Assembly: GCA_030824075.1 (NCBI GenBank)
Contig: JAVBYJ010000006.1
Location: forward strand, 1 to 32,471
Direction: 5' to 3'
Source of the DNA: Geothrix sp.
GTDB taxonomy: Bacteria > Acidobacteriota > Holophagae > Holophagales > Holophagaceae
Length of the DNA stretch: 32,471 nucleotides
In this document: piece by piece, positions 24,463 to 31,856 of the stretch
Numbering within the stretch: position 1 is the stretch's first letter
How the letters are laid out: the number at the start of each line of letters is the position of its first letter
Program-made: the position numbers and the translations under genes
The notes under the pieces: model-generated
The model's input: the letters and a program-made list of their open reading frames with translations, nothing else
The model's database searches: none
What the model was told of the DNA's origin: nothing

Positions 24463-25383
24463 ATGATGGACTCCACGATGACTGAACCCACATCTTCCTC
24501 CAGGACGCTCGCAGGCCAGGTCCGTGAACTCTTGGACATGATCAAGTTCGAGCACACCGTGTTCGCCCTTCCGTTCGCGCTGCTGGGGGCACTCACGGCT
24601 GCCCAGGGGCTTCCGCCGCTCAGAACGTCGCTCTGGATCCTGGCGGCCATGGTGGGTGCCAGGACGGCAGCCATGACTTTCAACCGGCTGGTGGATGAAG
24701 ATTTGGACGCGGAAAACCCCCGCACGGCTGCTCGCGCCCTGCCCGCGGGCCGGGTGTCAAGGGCGGGTGCCATGGCGCTCATGGGCGCAGGCATTGTCCT
24801 GTTCGGTGTGGCCGCAGGGGCCCTGGGGCCGCTGACCTGGGCCCTCTCCCCCCTGGCGCTGGCCATCCTCCTGGGTTACTCGCTCTGCAAACGCTTCACA
24901 GCCTGGGCCCACGTGGTGCTCGGCTTGTCTCTCTCCGGTGCGCCACTGGGCGCCTGGATCGCGGTCGCGGGGCGGATTGAGACCCCTGCCCTCTGGTTGT
25001 CCGGAGGCGTATTGGCCTGGACCGCGGGTTTCGACATTCTCTACTCGCTTCAGGATGAGGCTTTCGACCGGACGAAGGGCCTCCACTCCATCCCCTCCAG
25101 GCTTGGCACCCACCGGGCACTTCTCCTCTCGCGCGGCCTTCACCTGCTCGCCCTCCTGTGCTGGGGAATCTTCAACCACCAACTGGGCAGCCACCTGTGG
25201 GCCTGGGCCGGATGGGGCGTGGTTGCAGGCATGCTGGCCCGGGAGCAGTGGCTGGTCAGGGAGGGGGACCTGTCCCGCATCGATCAGGCTTTCTTCACCT
25301 TGAATAGCCTTATCGGACTCGTGTTTTTCCTGGGCCATGCGTTGGAGTGGTGGCTTTCGAGGTCCCTGCTGGCGCCCCTCTAG
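24463..25383 (+). CDS. UbiA-family prenyltransferase (MqnP-like)
   Basis: A 306-residue membrane prenyltransferase with about eight hydrophobic segments. The first Asp-rich motif is N74-RLVDEDLDAENPRT. The second is D191-ILYSLQDEAFDRTKGLHSIPSRLG, in which Asp191, Asp198 and Asp202 lie on the second metal-binding loop. The 'DEAFDR..GLHSIP' form is typical of the UbiA-like branch assigned to menaquinone synthesis by the futalosine route (MqnP), as well as 4-hydroxybenzoate polyprenyltransferases. Which quinone is made cannot be told here. The start is the ATG at 24463, with only a weak upstream site; ATGs at 24466 and 24478 are alternatives. The frame upstream of that (from 24307) overlaps the cyclophilin promoter region and is unlikely. 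The M23 peptidase gene follows after 60 bases. Confidence 0.9.
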   Translation: MMDSTMTEPTSSSRTLAGQVRELLDMIKFEHTVFALPFALLGALTAAQGLPPLRTSLWILAAMVGARTAAMTFNRLVDEDLDAENPRTAARALPAGRVSRAGAMALMGAGIVLFGVAAGALGPLTWALSPLALAILLGYSLCKRFTAWAHVVLGLSLSGAPLGAWIAVAGRIETPALWLSGGVLAWTAGFDILYSLQDEAFDRTKGLHSIPSRLGTHRALLLSRGLHLLALLCWGIFNHQLGSHLWAWAGWGVVAGMLAREQWLVREGDLSRIDQAFFTLNSLIGLVFFLGHALEWWLSRSLLAPL

Positions 25384-25443
25384 ACCTTACGTTGTAAGAA
25401 GGCGAGTCGATCCTTCGCAGATTCCCAGGTATGCTAGGGGACC

Positions 25444-26421
25444 ATGTCCTCTCAGCAGCCCGAACGACGCCGCGCCGTGCGGTCCAGCCGCCCTGATTCC
25501 TTACGGTGGCTCACCGTGATGGTCGTCTTCAGCCACCGGACCTTCCGGTGGTCCCTCACCCGCCGGATGATGCTCTGGGTGCTGGGCGGCGTCATGGGTT
25601 TTTCGGCCTTGGCCATGGTCGGGTCCGGGTATGGATTCTGGGCGACCAAGAAGATCATGAGCTTCGGTTACCTCCAGAAGGAAACACAGGAGCAGCAGGA
25701 GCAGCTGCGCTCCTCCCTTGATCAGGCCCAGGCTTTGGAAGCCGAGGTCGCCACCCTGCGCCAGCAGCACACCGAACTGCTGACGCTGCTGGATCCCAAC
25801 AAGGCCCCTGCAGGATCCCCCCCCCTGCCGGCCAAGCCCGGCCAGGCGGAGCCCGCGCCCCTTCCTCCGGGAACCCAGGAACGCCTGTCCCGCCTCCGGC
25901 AAGAACTCGATTACACCTCCAAGCAGGCCGCCATAGTACGGGCCCGCATGGCGCCCGTGATCCGTGCCTGGAGCCGAACGCCTTCGATCCCGCCCACCGC
26001 CGGATACCTCAGTTCGGGATTCGGCGTGAGGGTCAGTCCCTTCTCCCGTAGGAACGAAACAGGGGATGGCGTTCTTGGCTACCACTCGGGCATTGACATC
26101 AGCAACAACCTCGACACGCCGATCCAGGCCACGGCCGACGGTGAGGTGGTGGAAGCGGGATGGATGGACCGTTATGGCTACGGCGTGAGGGTCCGCCATA
26201 CCGAGGACCGGGAGACCCTATACGCCCACATGAACCACGTCCAGGTGAAAGCCGGGCAGAAGGTATCCCGGGGAGATATCCTTGGGACCATGGGACGCTC
26301 CGGCAACGCCACCGGTGTCCACCTCCACTATGAGGTCCGCCAGAACGGCAAGTCCGTCAATCCCCAGCCCTACCTCCGGCTCCAGCGCCAATGGCTTCGA
26401 GCCCTTGGCAAGCCGTCCTGA
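25444..26421 (+). CDS. Membrane-anchored M23 peptidase
   Basis: A 325-residue cell-wall peptidase. A cytoplasmic N-terminus is followed by a membrane helix (about 43-66), coiled-coil segments (about 75-117 and 143-168) separated by a Pro/Ala-rich linker, and a C-terminal M23 (LytM) domain. The zinc site and catalytic residues are intact: His214, Asp218 ('YHSGIDIS'), His262 ('YAHMNH') and His293/His295 ('HLHYEV'). Such enzymes cut peptide cross-links in peptidoglycan, and the coiled coil usually regulates access. The start at 25444 lacks a strong ribosome site. The gene leads directly into a bactofilin gene (the bactofilin ATG is 12 bases after the stop), a pairing linked to cell shape in other bacteria. 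Confidence 0.94.
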   Translation: MSSQQPERRRAVRSSRPDSLRWLTVMVVFSHRTFRWSLTRRMMLWVLGGVMGFSALAMVGSGYGFWATKKIMSFGYLQKETQEQQEQLRSSLDQAQALEAEVATLRQQHTELLTLLDPNKAPAGSPPLPAKPGQAEPAPLPPGTQERLSRLRQELDYTSKQAAIVRARMAPVIRAWSRTPSIPPTAGYLSSGFGVRVSPFSRRNETGDGVLGYHSGIDISNNLDTPIQATADGEVVEAGWMDRYGYGVRVRHTEDRETLYAHMNHVQVKAGQKVSRGDILGTMGRSGNATGVHLHYEVRQNGKSVNPQPYLRLQRQWLRALGKPS

Positions 26422-26432
26422 AGGAGCAATCC

Positions 26433-26891
26433 ATGGCCGTTTTCGGCAGCCATAAATCCAAGTCAGAGTCCGCTCCCGCCATCCACTCCCTGCTGGGCAA
26501 AGAGGTGACCCTGACCGGGGAGATCCATACCGGCACCCGCAGCCTGCGCGTCGAAGGTACGGTGGACGGCATCATCCATTCCACAGGCGAGGTTTCCATC
26601 GCCCCGGGCGGCCTGGTGAAGGGAACCATCTTCGCCAAGCACCTGGTGGTGACGGGCCGCGCCGAAGGCACCATGAAAATCACCGATTGCCTGGAAATCC
26701 ACGGCACTGGCTACGTGGAAGGTGATGTGGAGGTCGGTTCCCTGGTGGTGGACGAGGGCGGAACCCTGCAGGGCGTCTGCGTCCGAAAGGATCAAACTCA
26801 GAACCTGGATGCCGGCGGCGCGGCCAAGGGTGGATCGATTCCAGCTCCCGGAAAACTCCAGGACCTGAAGAAAGCCGACACCCGCCATTGA
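26433..26891 (+). CDS. Bactofilin
   Basis: A 152-residue bactofilin (DUF583). A short N-terminal tail is followed by the beta-helix core from about 24 to 118, with the recurrent pattern 'G...I..G.v.GdV.....v.I...G...G.i': 'GEIHTGTRSLRVEGTVDG', 'GEVSIAPGGLVKGTI', 'AEGTMKITDCLEIHGTGYVEGDVEVGSL' (in parts). Bactofilins assemble into filaments at the inner membrane and localise wall enzymes. The ATG at 26433 has AAGGAG (26421-26426) six bases upstream, overlapping the M23 stop, so translation is probably coupled to the M23 gene. It converges on ruvB with a single base between the stop codons. Confidence 0.95.
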   Translation: MAVFGSHKSKSESAPAIHSLLGKEVTLTGEIHTGTRSLRVEGTVDGIIHSTGEVSIAPGGLVKGTIFAKHLVVTGRAEGTMKITDCLEIHGTGYVEGDVEVGSLVVDEGGTLQGVCVRKDQTQNLDAGGAAKGGSIPAPGKLQDLKKADTRH

Positions 26892-26892
26892 C

Positions 26893-27906
26893 CTACCGGA
26901 ATAGCGGCCCCGGATCCGATTTCACCCCCAGATAGGCGTAGGCGGCATCGGTCGCCTTTCTTCCCTGGGGGGTTCGATCGAGGAATCCCACTTGCATGAG
27001 GTAGGGCTCCACCAAATCCTCCAGGGCGCCGTCGTCCTCCCCCAAGGCCGCTGCCAGCGTGCGTAAACCTACGGGCCCCCCCCGATGCTTATGGCAGATG
27101 GCCTGGAGGTACTCGCGATCCAGGGCGTCGAGTCCCAGATCGTCCACGTCATGAAGCTTCAGGCAGGCTTCGGCCGAGGCCATGGTGATGGTCCCGTCCC
27201 CCTTCACTTCGGCGTAGTCGCGGCAGCGGCGAAGCAGGCGGTTGCAGATGCGTGGGGTGCCGCGACTGCGACGGGCGATGGCCTCTGATCCTTCGGTGGC
27301 GAGGTGAATGCCAAGGAGATCGGCAGAGCGCCGCGTGATGATGGCCAGTTCCGCCCGGGTATAGAACTCCAGGCGATGGACCATGCCGAACCGGTCGTGG
27401 AGGGGTTTGGAGATGAGCCCAGCCCGCGTGGTCGCGCCCACCAACGTGAAGGGCCGGAGATCCACCTTCAGGGTCTGGGCGCTGGGTCCCTGCCCGATAA
27501 GGATGTCAAGCTTGCGGTCCTCCATGGCGGCGTAGAGCAACTCCTCAATGGGCGCAGACAGGCGATGGATCTCGTCGATGAAGAGAAATTCGCCCGCCTC
27601 AAGGTTGGTGAGGATGGCCGCCAGATCGCCTTTCTTCTCCAGCGCCGGAGCCTGGATTACCTTGCAGGGCGCACCCATTTCGTTGGCCAGCACGTGAGCC
27701 AGGGTCGTCTTTCCCAATCCTGGAGGGCCAAAGAGCAACACATGATCCAGGACCTCTCCGCGCCGGGTGGCAGCCTGGAGGGCGATCTCGAGGCGGGCCT
27801 TGACCTTCTCCTGGCCGATATATTCCTGAAGCCGCTGCGGCCTGAGCGAGTATTCGACCGGGTCCTCTGAGGCTGCCGTGGGATCGAGATCGGGGTGTCG
27901 GTGCAT
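26893..27906 (-). CDS. ruvB: Holliday junction branch migration ATPase RuvB
   Basis: A 337-residue AAA+ protein. Walker A 'GPPGLGKTT' (60-68), Walker B '[11 protein letters not shown]' (about 107-117), the '[11 protein letters not shown]' sensor region, and the C-terminal winged helix with 'RTPQGRKAT' are all typical. RuvB drives branch migration of Holliday junctions with RuvA and hands them to RuvC; neither partner gene is in this window. The open frame runs back to 28623, but that part is the complement of the kinase gene. The ATG at 27906 starts 'MHRHPDLDP' and gives the normal RuvB length. A GGAG lies close upstream (2 bases) and a GAGGG further out. It is divergent from the kinase gene. 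Confidence 0.97.
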   Translation of the reverse strand: MHRHPDLDPTAASEDPVEYSLRPQRLQEYIGQEKVKARLEIALQAATRRGEVLDHVLLFGPPGLGKTTLAHVLANEMGAPCKVIQAPALEKKGDLAAILTNLEAGEFLFIDEIHRLSAPIEELLYAAMEDRKLDILIGQGPSAQTLKVDLRPFTLVGATTRAGLISKPLHDRFGMVHRLEFYTRAELAIITRRSADLLGIHLATEGSEAIARRSRGTPRICNRLLRRCRDYAEVKGDGTITMASAEACLKLHDVDDLGLDALDREYLQAICHKHRGGPVGLRTLAAALGEDDGALEDLVEPYLMQVGFLDRTPQGRKATDAAYAYLGVKSDPGPLFR

Positions 27907-28002
27907 GACTCCTATTCCCTCACGGGACTTCCACTTGTGTCCAGCCGGTGGCCGGATAATCTTGGACTCACGCAGTCGAACCTCCTCCGTCCCCTTTCTC
28001 CA

Positions 28003-29544
28003 ATGCCGGGAGATGCAGTGGCCCAGCGCTACCAGCTCCTGATCCGCGATCGCCATGGATTCGAGCGCACCGTTCCGCTCACCCGCTCCGTGACCCTGGG
28101 CCGGCAGAGCCTTTGTGATGTGGTGCTCTCGGACAGCATGATCAGCCGCAACCATTTGCGGCTGGAGCTCCGGGACGATATCTGGTGGGCCGAGGACCTG
28201 CAGACCACCCATGGCTGCTTCTACAAGGACCAGCAACTGGGCCGCGTGGCCTGGGAACCCGGTACGCCACTCCGGCTCGCGGACGGCGCATACACCCTGA
28301 CCCTGCTGAGCCTGGACCAGACTCGTTCCGAGCTGCACCTCCAGGCCATCCTGGAAACAGCCCAGCTCCTGGCACAGGAGATTGATCTCGAAGACCTGCT
28401 GGAACAGTCCCTGGATCGCCTGCTTTCGATCTCGGGCACGGATCGCGGTTTCCTCATGCTGCTGGAGGACAGTGAACTGGCCACACGCGTGCAGCGCAAC
28501 CTGGGTCAGGAACTGGAAGGGAGCATCCAGCTCTCGCTTTCCAGTGTTCACAAGGTGTTCGAGACCGGAGATCCCGTCTGGATCCTGAATGTCGCCGAAG
28601 ACCACCACCTGATGAACCATCAATCCATCCAGCGCCTGGAACTGAAGACGATCCTTTGCCTCCCCCTTCTGCTCCAGGGTCGTCGTCTCGGCGTCGTCTA
28701 TCTGGACAGCCGGCGTCCCATCACGGAACCACCCGACCGGGAAACCTTCGAAGCCATCGTTTCCCTGTGCGCCATCGCCATCGAACGCACCCGGCTTTCA
28801 GAAGAAAACCTTCGCAGCCAGGTGCTGGCGACCGTCGGGCAGGTGGCCAGTTCCATCGTGCATGACTTCAAGAACGGCCTGTTCGTGCTGCGCGGTCACG
28901 CGGACCTGCTGGAGCTGTCCACCGAGGATCACAAGATTCGCCATCACTGCCGGAAAATCCTGGAGTGCGTGGACCGCCTGACCCACCTGAGCCAGGATGT
29001 CCTCGATTTCGCCAAGGTTCGTGAACCCAACCGGGAGACGGTCGATCTGCGTCCCTTCCTGGAGGCCATCCTCGAACCGATGGTTCCAAGGGCTGCGGAA
29101 CTGGGCGTTAACCTCCGCAGCGAGGGCCCCTCCTGCCGAGTGAAGCTTGATCCCGGCCGCTTCACCAGGGTGATGGAGAATCTTCTGACCAACGCCCTCG
29201 ATGCCACCACGGACATGAGCGGCGAGATTCTCGTCGCCTGGACTCAGGTCACCGGCGGAGTGCAGGTCCGTGTGAAGGACCGGGGGCGGGGCATTCCCCG
29301 GAAAGTGATCAAGCGGATCTTCGAGCCCTTCTTCAGCTATGGAAAGAAGAAGGGCACGGGCCTGGGCATGGCCACCGTCAAGAAGATCGTGGAGGAACAC
29401 GGCGGAACCCTGGAATTCCTCAGCGAGGAAGGCAGCGGCACCGAGGTCATCCTCACCCTGCCCGAGCACCCCATCACTGGAACCTTCAAGGTCTCGGACG
29501 AATCAACGGGGAACCACCAGGTTCTGGGGACGGAGGGCGGATGA
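28003..29544 (+). CDS. FHA-GAF histidine kinase, soluble
   Basis: A 513-residue cytoplasmic sensor kinase. An FHA domain (about 10-105) has '[21 protein letters not shown]' with the conserved Gly-Arg and Ser-Arg-Asn-His. A GAF domain (about 125-265) follows, then a HisKA-like helix with His287 in 'SSIVHDFKN', then an ATPase domain with '[11 protein letters not shown]' (N box), 'VKDRGRGIP' and '[12 protein letters not shown]' (G boxes). There is no membrane segment and no receiver. FHA domains bind phosphothreonine, so it may read Ser/Thr kinase signals. The ATG at 28003 has no clear ribosome site; a GTG at 28018 has GGGAG 5 bases upstream and is a good alternative. A GTG at 27895 would overlap ruvB and is unlikely. 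ispF follows with an ATGA overlap. The partner response regulator is not here. Confidence 0.9.
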   Translation: MPGDAVAQRYQLLIRDRHGFERTVPLTRSVTLGRQSLCDVVLSDSMISRNHLRLELRDDIWWAEDLQTTHGCFYKDQQLGRVAWEPGTPLRLADGAYTLTLLSLDQTRSELHLQAILETAQLLAQEIDLEDLLEQSLDRLLSISGTDRGFLMLLEDSELATRVQRNLGQELEGSIQLSLSSVHKVFETGDPVWILNVAEDHHLMNHQSIQRLELKTILCLPLLLQGRRLGVVYLDSRRPITEPPDRETFEAIVSLCAIAIERTRLSEENLRSQVLATVGQVASSIVHDFKNGLFVLRGHADLLELSTEDHKIRHHCRKILECVDRLTHLSQDVLDFAKVREPNRETVDLRPFLEAILEPMVPRAAELGVNLRSEGPSCRVKLDPGRFTRVMENLLTNALDATTDMSGEILVAWTQVTGGVQVRVKDRGRGIPRKVIKRIFEPFFSYGKKKGTGLGMATVKKIVEEHGGTLEFLSEEGSGTEVILTLPEHPITGTFKVSDESTGNHQVLGTEGG

Positions 29545-30032
29545 CCATGATCCGGGTCGGACAAGGCTTCGACGTCCACCGTTTCGCCGCACCAGAGGAA
29601 GGTCGTCCCCTGATGCTCATGGGTTGTGATATTCCGCATGATCGCGGACTCGCGGGTCACAGCGACGCGGACGTGATGCTCCACGCCCTCATGGACGCCT
29701 TGCTGGGGGCCGCGGGCCTTGGAGACATCGGCCAGCATTTTCCCGACACCGACCCGGCCTACCAGGGCGCAGACTCGGCCCGACTGCTGGAACGGGTCAT
29801 GGGTGACTTGTCCGAGCGGGGATGGCGGGTCGTGAATGCGGATGTATGCCTGATCGGAGAGCGGCCCAAGATCGGACCCCATCGCTTGCGGATGCGCGAC
29901 CTCGCCGCGCCCCTCCTGGGTCTTTCCCCGGAGGCCCTCAACGTGAAAGCCACCACCACCGAAAAGCTGGGATTCACAGGCCGTGGTGAGGGCCTCGCGG
30001 CCCAAGCCGTCGTACTGATCGAACGGGTCTGA
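29541..30032 (+). CDS. ispF: 2-C-methyl-D-erythritol 2,4-cyclodiphosphate synthase
   Basis: A 163-residue MEP-pathway enzyme that converts CDP-ME 2-phosphate to MEcPP. The divalent-metal ligands Asp11, His13 ('GFDVHRF') and His48 ('HSDADVMLHALMDA') are present. The rest of the fold is typical: 'GDIGQHFPDTDPAYQGADS', 'VNADVCLIGERPKIGPH', 'NVKATTTEKLGFTGRGEGLAA'. The ATG at 29541 overlaps the kinase stop as ATGA; a second ATG at 29547 would give the shorter 'MIRVGQGFDVH' start. The catalytic core is complete. No ispD lies next to it, unlike many genomes where ispD and ispF are adjacent or fused. Its immediate partner is the FHA-GAF kinase. A 101-base gap follows before the lipoprotein gene. Confidence 0.97.
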   Translation: MTMIRVGQGFDVHRFAAPEEGRPLMLMGCDIPHDRGLAGHSDADVMLHALMDALLGAAGLGDIGQHFPDTDPAYQGADSARLLERVMGDLSERGWRVVNADVCLIGERPKIGPHRLRMRDLAAPLLGLSPEALNVKATTTEKLGFTGRGEGLAAQAVVLIERV

Positions 30033-30133
30033 GTCATCCTGCCCGCAACCCACTCGTAGGGGTTCGACGGCGAGGCAGGCTCCGTGGGACCTCCGGGGCC
30101 CTCATCGCATATGATGAAGGATTCGGAGGTTTC

Positions 30134-30559
30134 ATGAAGTTCCACCCCGTCCTTCCCGCCATGGTGCTGTTGGGCGCCGCGTCCTTCCTGGGCTGCCGCA
30201 AGGTGCCCCTGACGCCCAGCTCCCCCATTCCCGCGGGGTCGGTGGTGTTCCGCTTCACCAAGGCCGTGCTGGGCCCCGTGGAGCTCAATCTGGACGGCGC
30301 GCGCATCCCCGTGCAGCAGCTGCCCAAGGGCGCCATCATCCTCCAAGTGAAGGGGCTCACTCCCGGCAAGCACCGGTTCTTTATGACCAGCCAGCGCGAA
30401 ACCTTCAGCCCGGATATGGGGGAACTGGACATGCCCTCCGACAAGGGGGTCTACCAGATCACGCTCACCCAGCGACTCAATTCGGTGCTCTACGGCAAGC
30501 CTGATCCGCTCCCCCCCGCTGAGGGCCTTCCGGGCGTGACCGCAGTGCTTCTCAAATAG
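30134..30559 (+). CDS. Putative lipoprotein of unknown function
   Basis: A 141-residue exported protein. The signal peptide is followed by a lipobox ('SFLGC', Cys21), so it is probably lipid-modified and membrane-anchored. The mature part has a Pro/Ser linker ('KVPLTPSSPIPAG') and a beta-rich domain ('VVFRFTKAVLGPVELNLDG', 'IILQVKGLTPGKHRFFMTS') reminiscent of DUF4397 or PEGA-like surface domains; the family is not certain. GGAGG precedes the ATG at 30134. It is followed after 2 bases by a ferredoxin gene and then an alpha/beta hydrolase, so the three form a transcription unit whose joint role is unclear. Confidence 0.88.
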   Translation: MKFHPVLPAMVLLGAASFLGCRKVPLTPSSPIPAGSVVFRFTKAVLGPVELNLDGARIPVQQLPKGAIILQVKGLTPGKHRFFMTSQRETFSPDMGELDMPSDKGVYQITLTQRLNSVLYGKPDPLPPAEGLPGVTAVLLK

Positions 30560-30561
30560 CC

Positions 30562-30855
30562 ATGGCTGGGGTGGCCCGAACCCGTCAGGGGGACCACCTT
30601 CTTGGCGAATGGGGGACGCTCATGGCCCGATGCCTTGAGGCGGGTCTCCCGGTGGCCTCTGCCTGCTCGGGGAACGGCGCCTGTGGCAAGTGTCTGATGA
30701 CCATCCTGCGCGGGGCCGATGCCCTTGAACGCCCATCGCCCCGCGAAAAAGCCGTCCTCGCAAAGAATGGCGCCGGGGCAGATCAGCGGCTTGGCTGCCA
30801 GTGCTGGATGCCCGCGGCGGGCACTGACTTTCTTATCACCACGGGCTACTGGTGA
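30562..30855 (+). CDS. 2Fe-2S ferredoxin
   Basis: A 97-residue plant/bacterial-type [2Fe-2S] protein. The cluster-binding pattern is C35-x5-C41-x2-C44 ('ACSGNGACGKC') with the fourth ligand Cys79 in 'QRLGCQCW'; a neighbouring Cys81 is a possible alternative. The N-terminal half is short compared with typical ferredoxins of about 100-110 residues, so the usual first beta hairpin may be reduced. It has no signal peptide and is expected in the cytoplasm as an electron carrier. The ATG at 30562 is only 2 bases after the lipoprotein stop and lacks a ribosome site, implying coupling. Its stop overlaps the hydrolase start as GTGA. No obvious redox partner gene is adjacent. Confidence 0.88.
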   Translation: MAGVARTRQGDHLLGEWGTLMARCLEAGLPVASACSGNGACGKCLMTILRGADALERPSPREKAVLAKNGAGADQRLGCQCWMPAAGTDFLITTGYW

Positions 30856-31844
30856 GGCGCGCAGCCTGGCTCCTCCCAGGTCTGGCCTCCCTGCTGGGGA
30901 TCATCGGATTCCTCGGGTGGAAGACCCGGTCCGTGGCTCGGGAACTGGTGGACCCGCCTTTCTACCGACCCCAGCCCTTGGCCCGGGTGGAAGCCACCTA
31001 TCGGGAGCTGGCCGCCGGTCAGGACGGGGATCCCGGTGGCACCTGGAGCAGCGCAGAGGTGGAAGGCCTTCAGCTCTGGCGCTTCACGCGTCATACCCCC
31101 TCGCCCGGCGTGGTGCTCCTGCTCCATGGATTTGGCGACGACCGCTGGGGCACCAGCCCCGCGCTGAAATGGTTCCCACGGCTTGACGCCGCGATCTTCA
31201 CCTACCGAAACCGTGATGATGCCCTTCGCCGCGGTGGACCCGCCCCCTCTGTCACCTTCGGTGCGATGGAGTCCCGAGAAGTGGTCCGCATGGTGCACCA
31301 CCTGGAGGCTTCGGGCGTCCCACGCGGCCGGATCCTGCTTTTGGGGCGCAGCCTGGGCGCCTCCGTGGGCCTGATGGCGCTCTCCGAGCTGGAGCGGGAG
31401 GGAAAGGGGCCCTTGGCAGGCATCATCTGGGAGGGCGCCCCGGCCAGCACCCGCAGCTTCGCCGAGCGCCTGGTCCGGGGACCGGAGGACCGCTGGTGGC
31501 ACATCCTCGCCCCTCCCATCGGCGCCGCGGCCACCTTCGCGGCCGGGCGCATGGGCGAGTACGACCCCGCAGACACCGACCTCCTCCGCCGCCTGGATGG
31601 GTTGCGCCTCGATACACCCAGCCTTTGCTTCCTGGCGGTCCACGATCGGCTTGCCCCCCCAGACATCCAGCGCTCCGTGGCGGCGCATTTCCGGACGGGA
31701 CGCATCATCGAAGTCCCCACCTGGCATCTCCACTGTGCTGAAGTCCTGGGCCCGAACTACACGGGCGCCATCCATACGGCCGTCGACACCTGGTTCCCGC
31801 CGGACACAGGAAGGGGCCCCGCAGGGCCCCTTCCGATCCACTGA
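30852..31844 (+). CDS. Alpha/beta hydrolase with N-terminal membrane anchor
   Basis: A 330-residue hydrolase. A hydrophobic N-terminal span (residues about 5-22) anchors it in the membrane. The fold follows with 'VVLLLHGFGDD' (oxyanion region), nucleophile elbow G-R-S-L-G (Ser167), acid Asp265 ('AVHDRLAPP') and a C-terminal His292 or His294 ('WHLHCAEV'). The substrate is unknown. The GTG start at 30852 overlaps the ferredoxin TGA by four bases, so translation is coupled. The last codons contain a strong hairpin (31809-31834), so the transcript probably ends within or just after the gene. It converges on the CsgG-like gene with a 12-base gap. Apart from the fold it shows no close similarity to the YheT-type hydrolase at 3264. 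Confidence 0.9.
   Translation: MRRAAWLLPGLASLLGIIGFLGWKTRSVARELVDPPFYRPQPLARVEATYRELAAGQDGDPGGTWSSAEVEGLQLWRFTRHTPSPGVVLLLHGFGDDRWGTSPALKWFPRLDAAIFTYRNRDDALRRGGPAPSVTFGAMESREVVRMVHHLEASGVPRGRILLLGRSLGASVGLMALSELEREGKGPLAGIIWEGAPASTRSFAERLVRGPEDRWWHILAPPIGAAATFAAGRMGEYDPADTDLLRRLDGLRLDTPSLCFLAVHDRLAPPDIQRSVAAHFRTGRIIEVPTWHLHCAEVLGPNYTGAIHTAVDTWFPPDTGRGPAGPLPIH
31809..31834. terminator. 11-bp perfect hairpin inside the 3' end of the hydrolase gene
   Basis: Arms GGAAGGGGCCC and GGGCCCCTTCC enclose a CGCA loop. It lies within the last codons of the hydrolase, before the TGA at 31842-31844, and just beyond the stop codon of the convergent CsgG-like gene on the minus strand. There is no T-run, so it is a candidate rather than a typical terminator. 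Confidence 0.45.
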
Positions 31845-31856
31845 GCCTTCCCCGAA

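Noticed and set aside
25387..25400. Small palindrome CTTAC-GTT-GTAAG between the UbiA and M23 genes
   Set aside because: Only five-base arms, no T-tract and no other operator-like context, so chance is a sufficient explanation.
27895..28003. An upstream GTG start for the kinase, overlapping ruvB
   Set aside because: There is no ribosome site, it overlaps the ruvB start, and the FHA domain begins well downstream.
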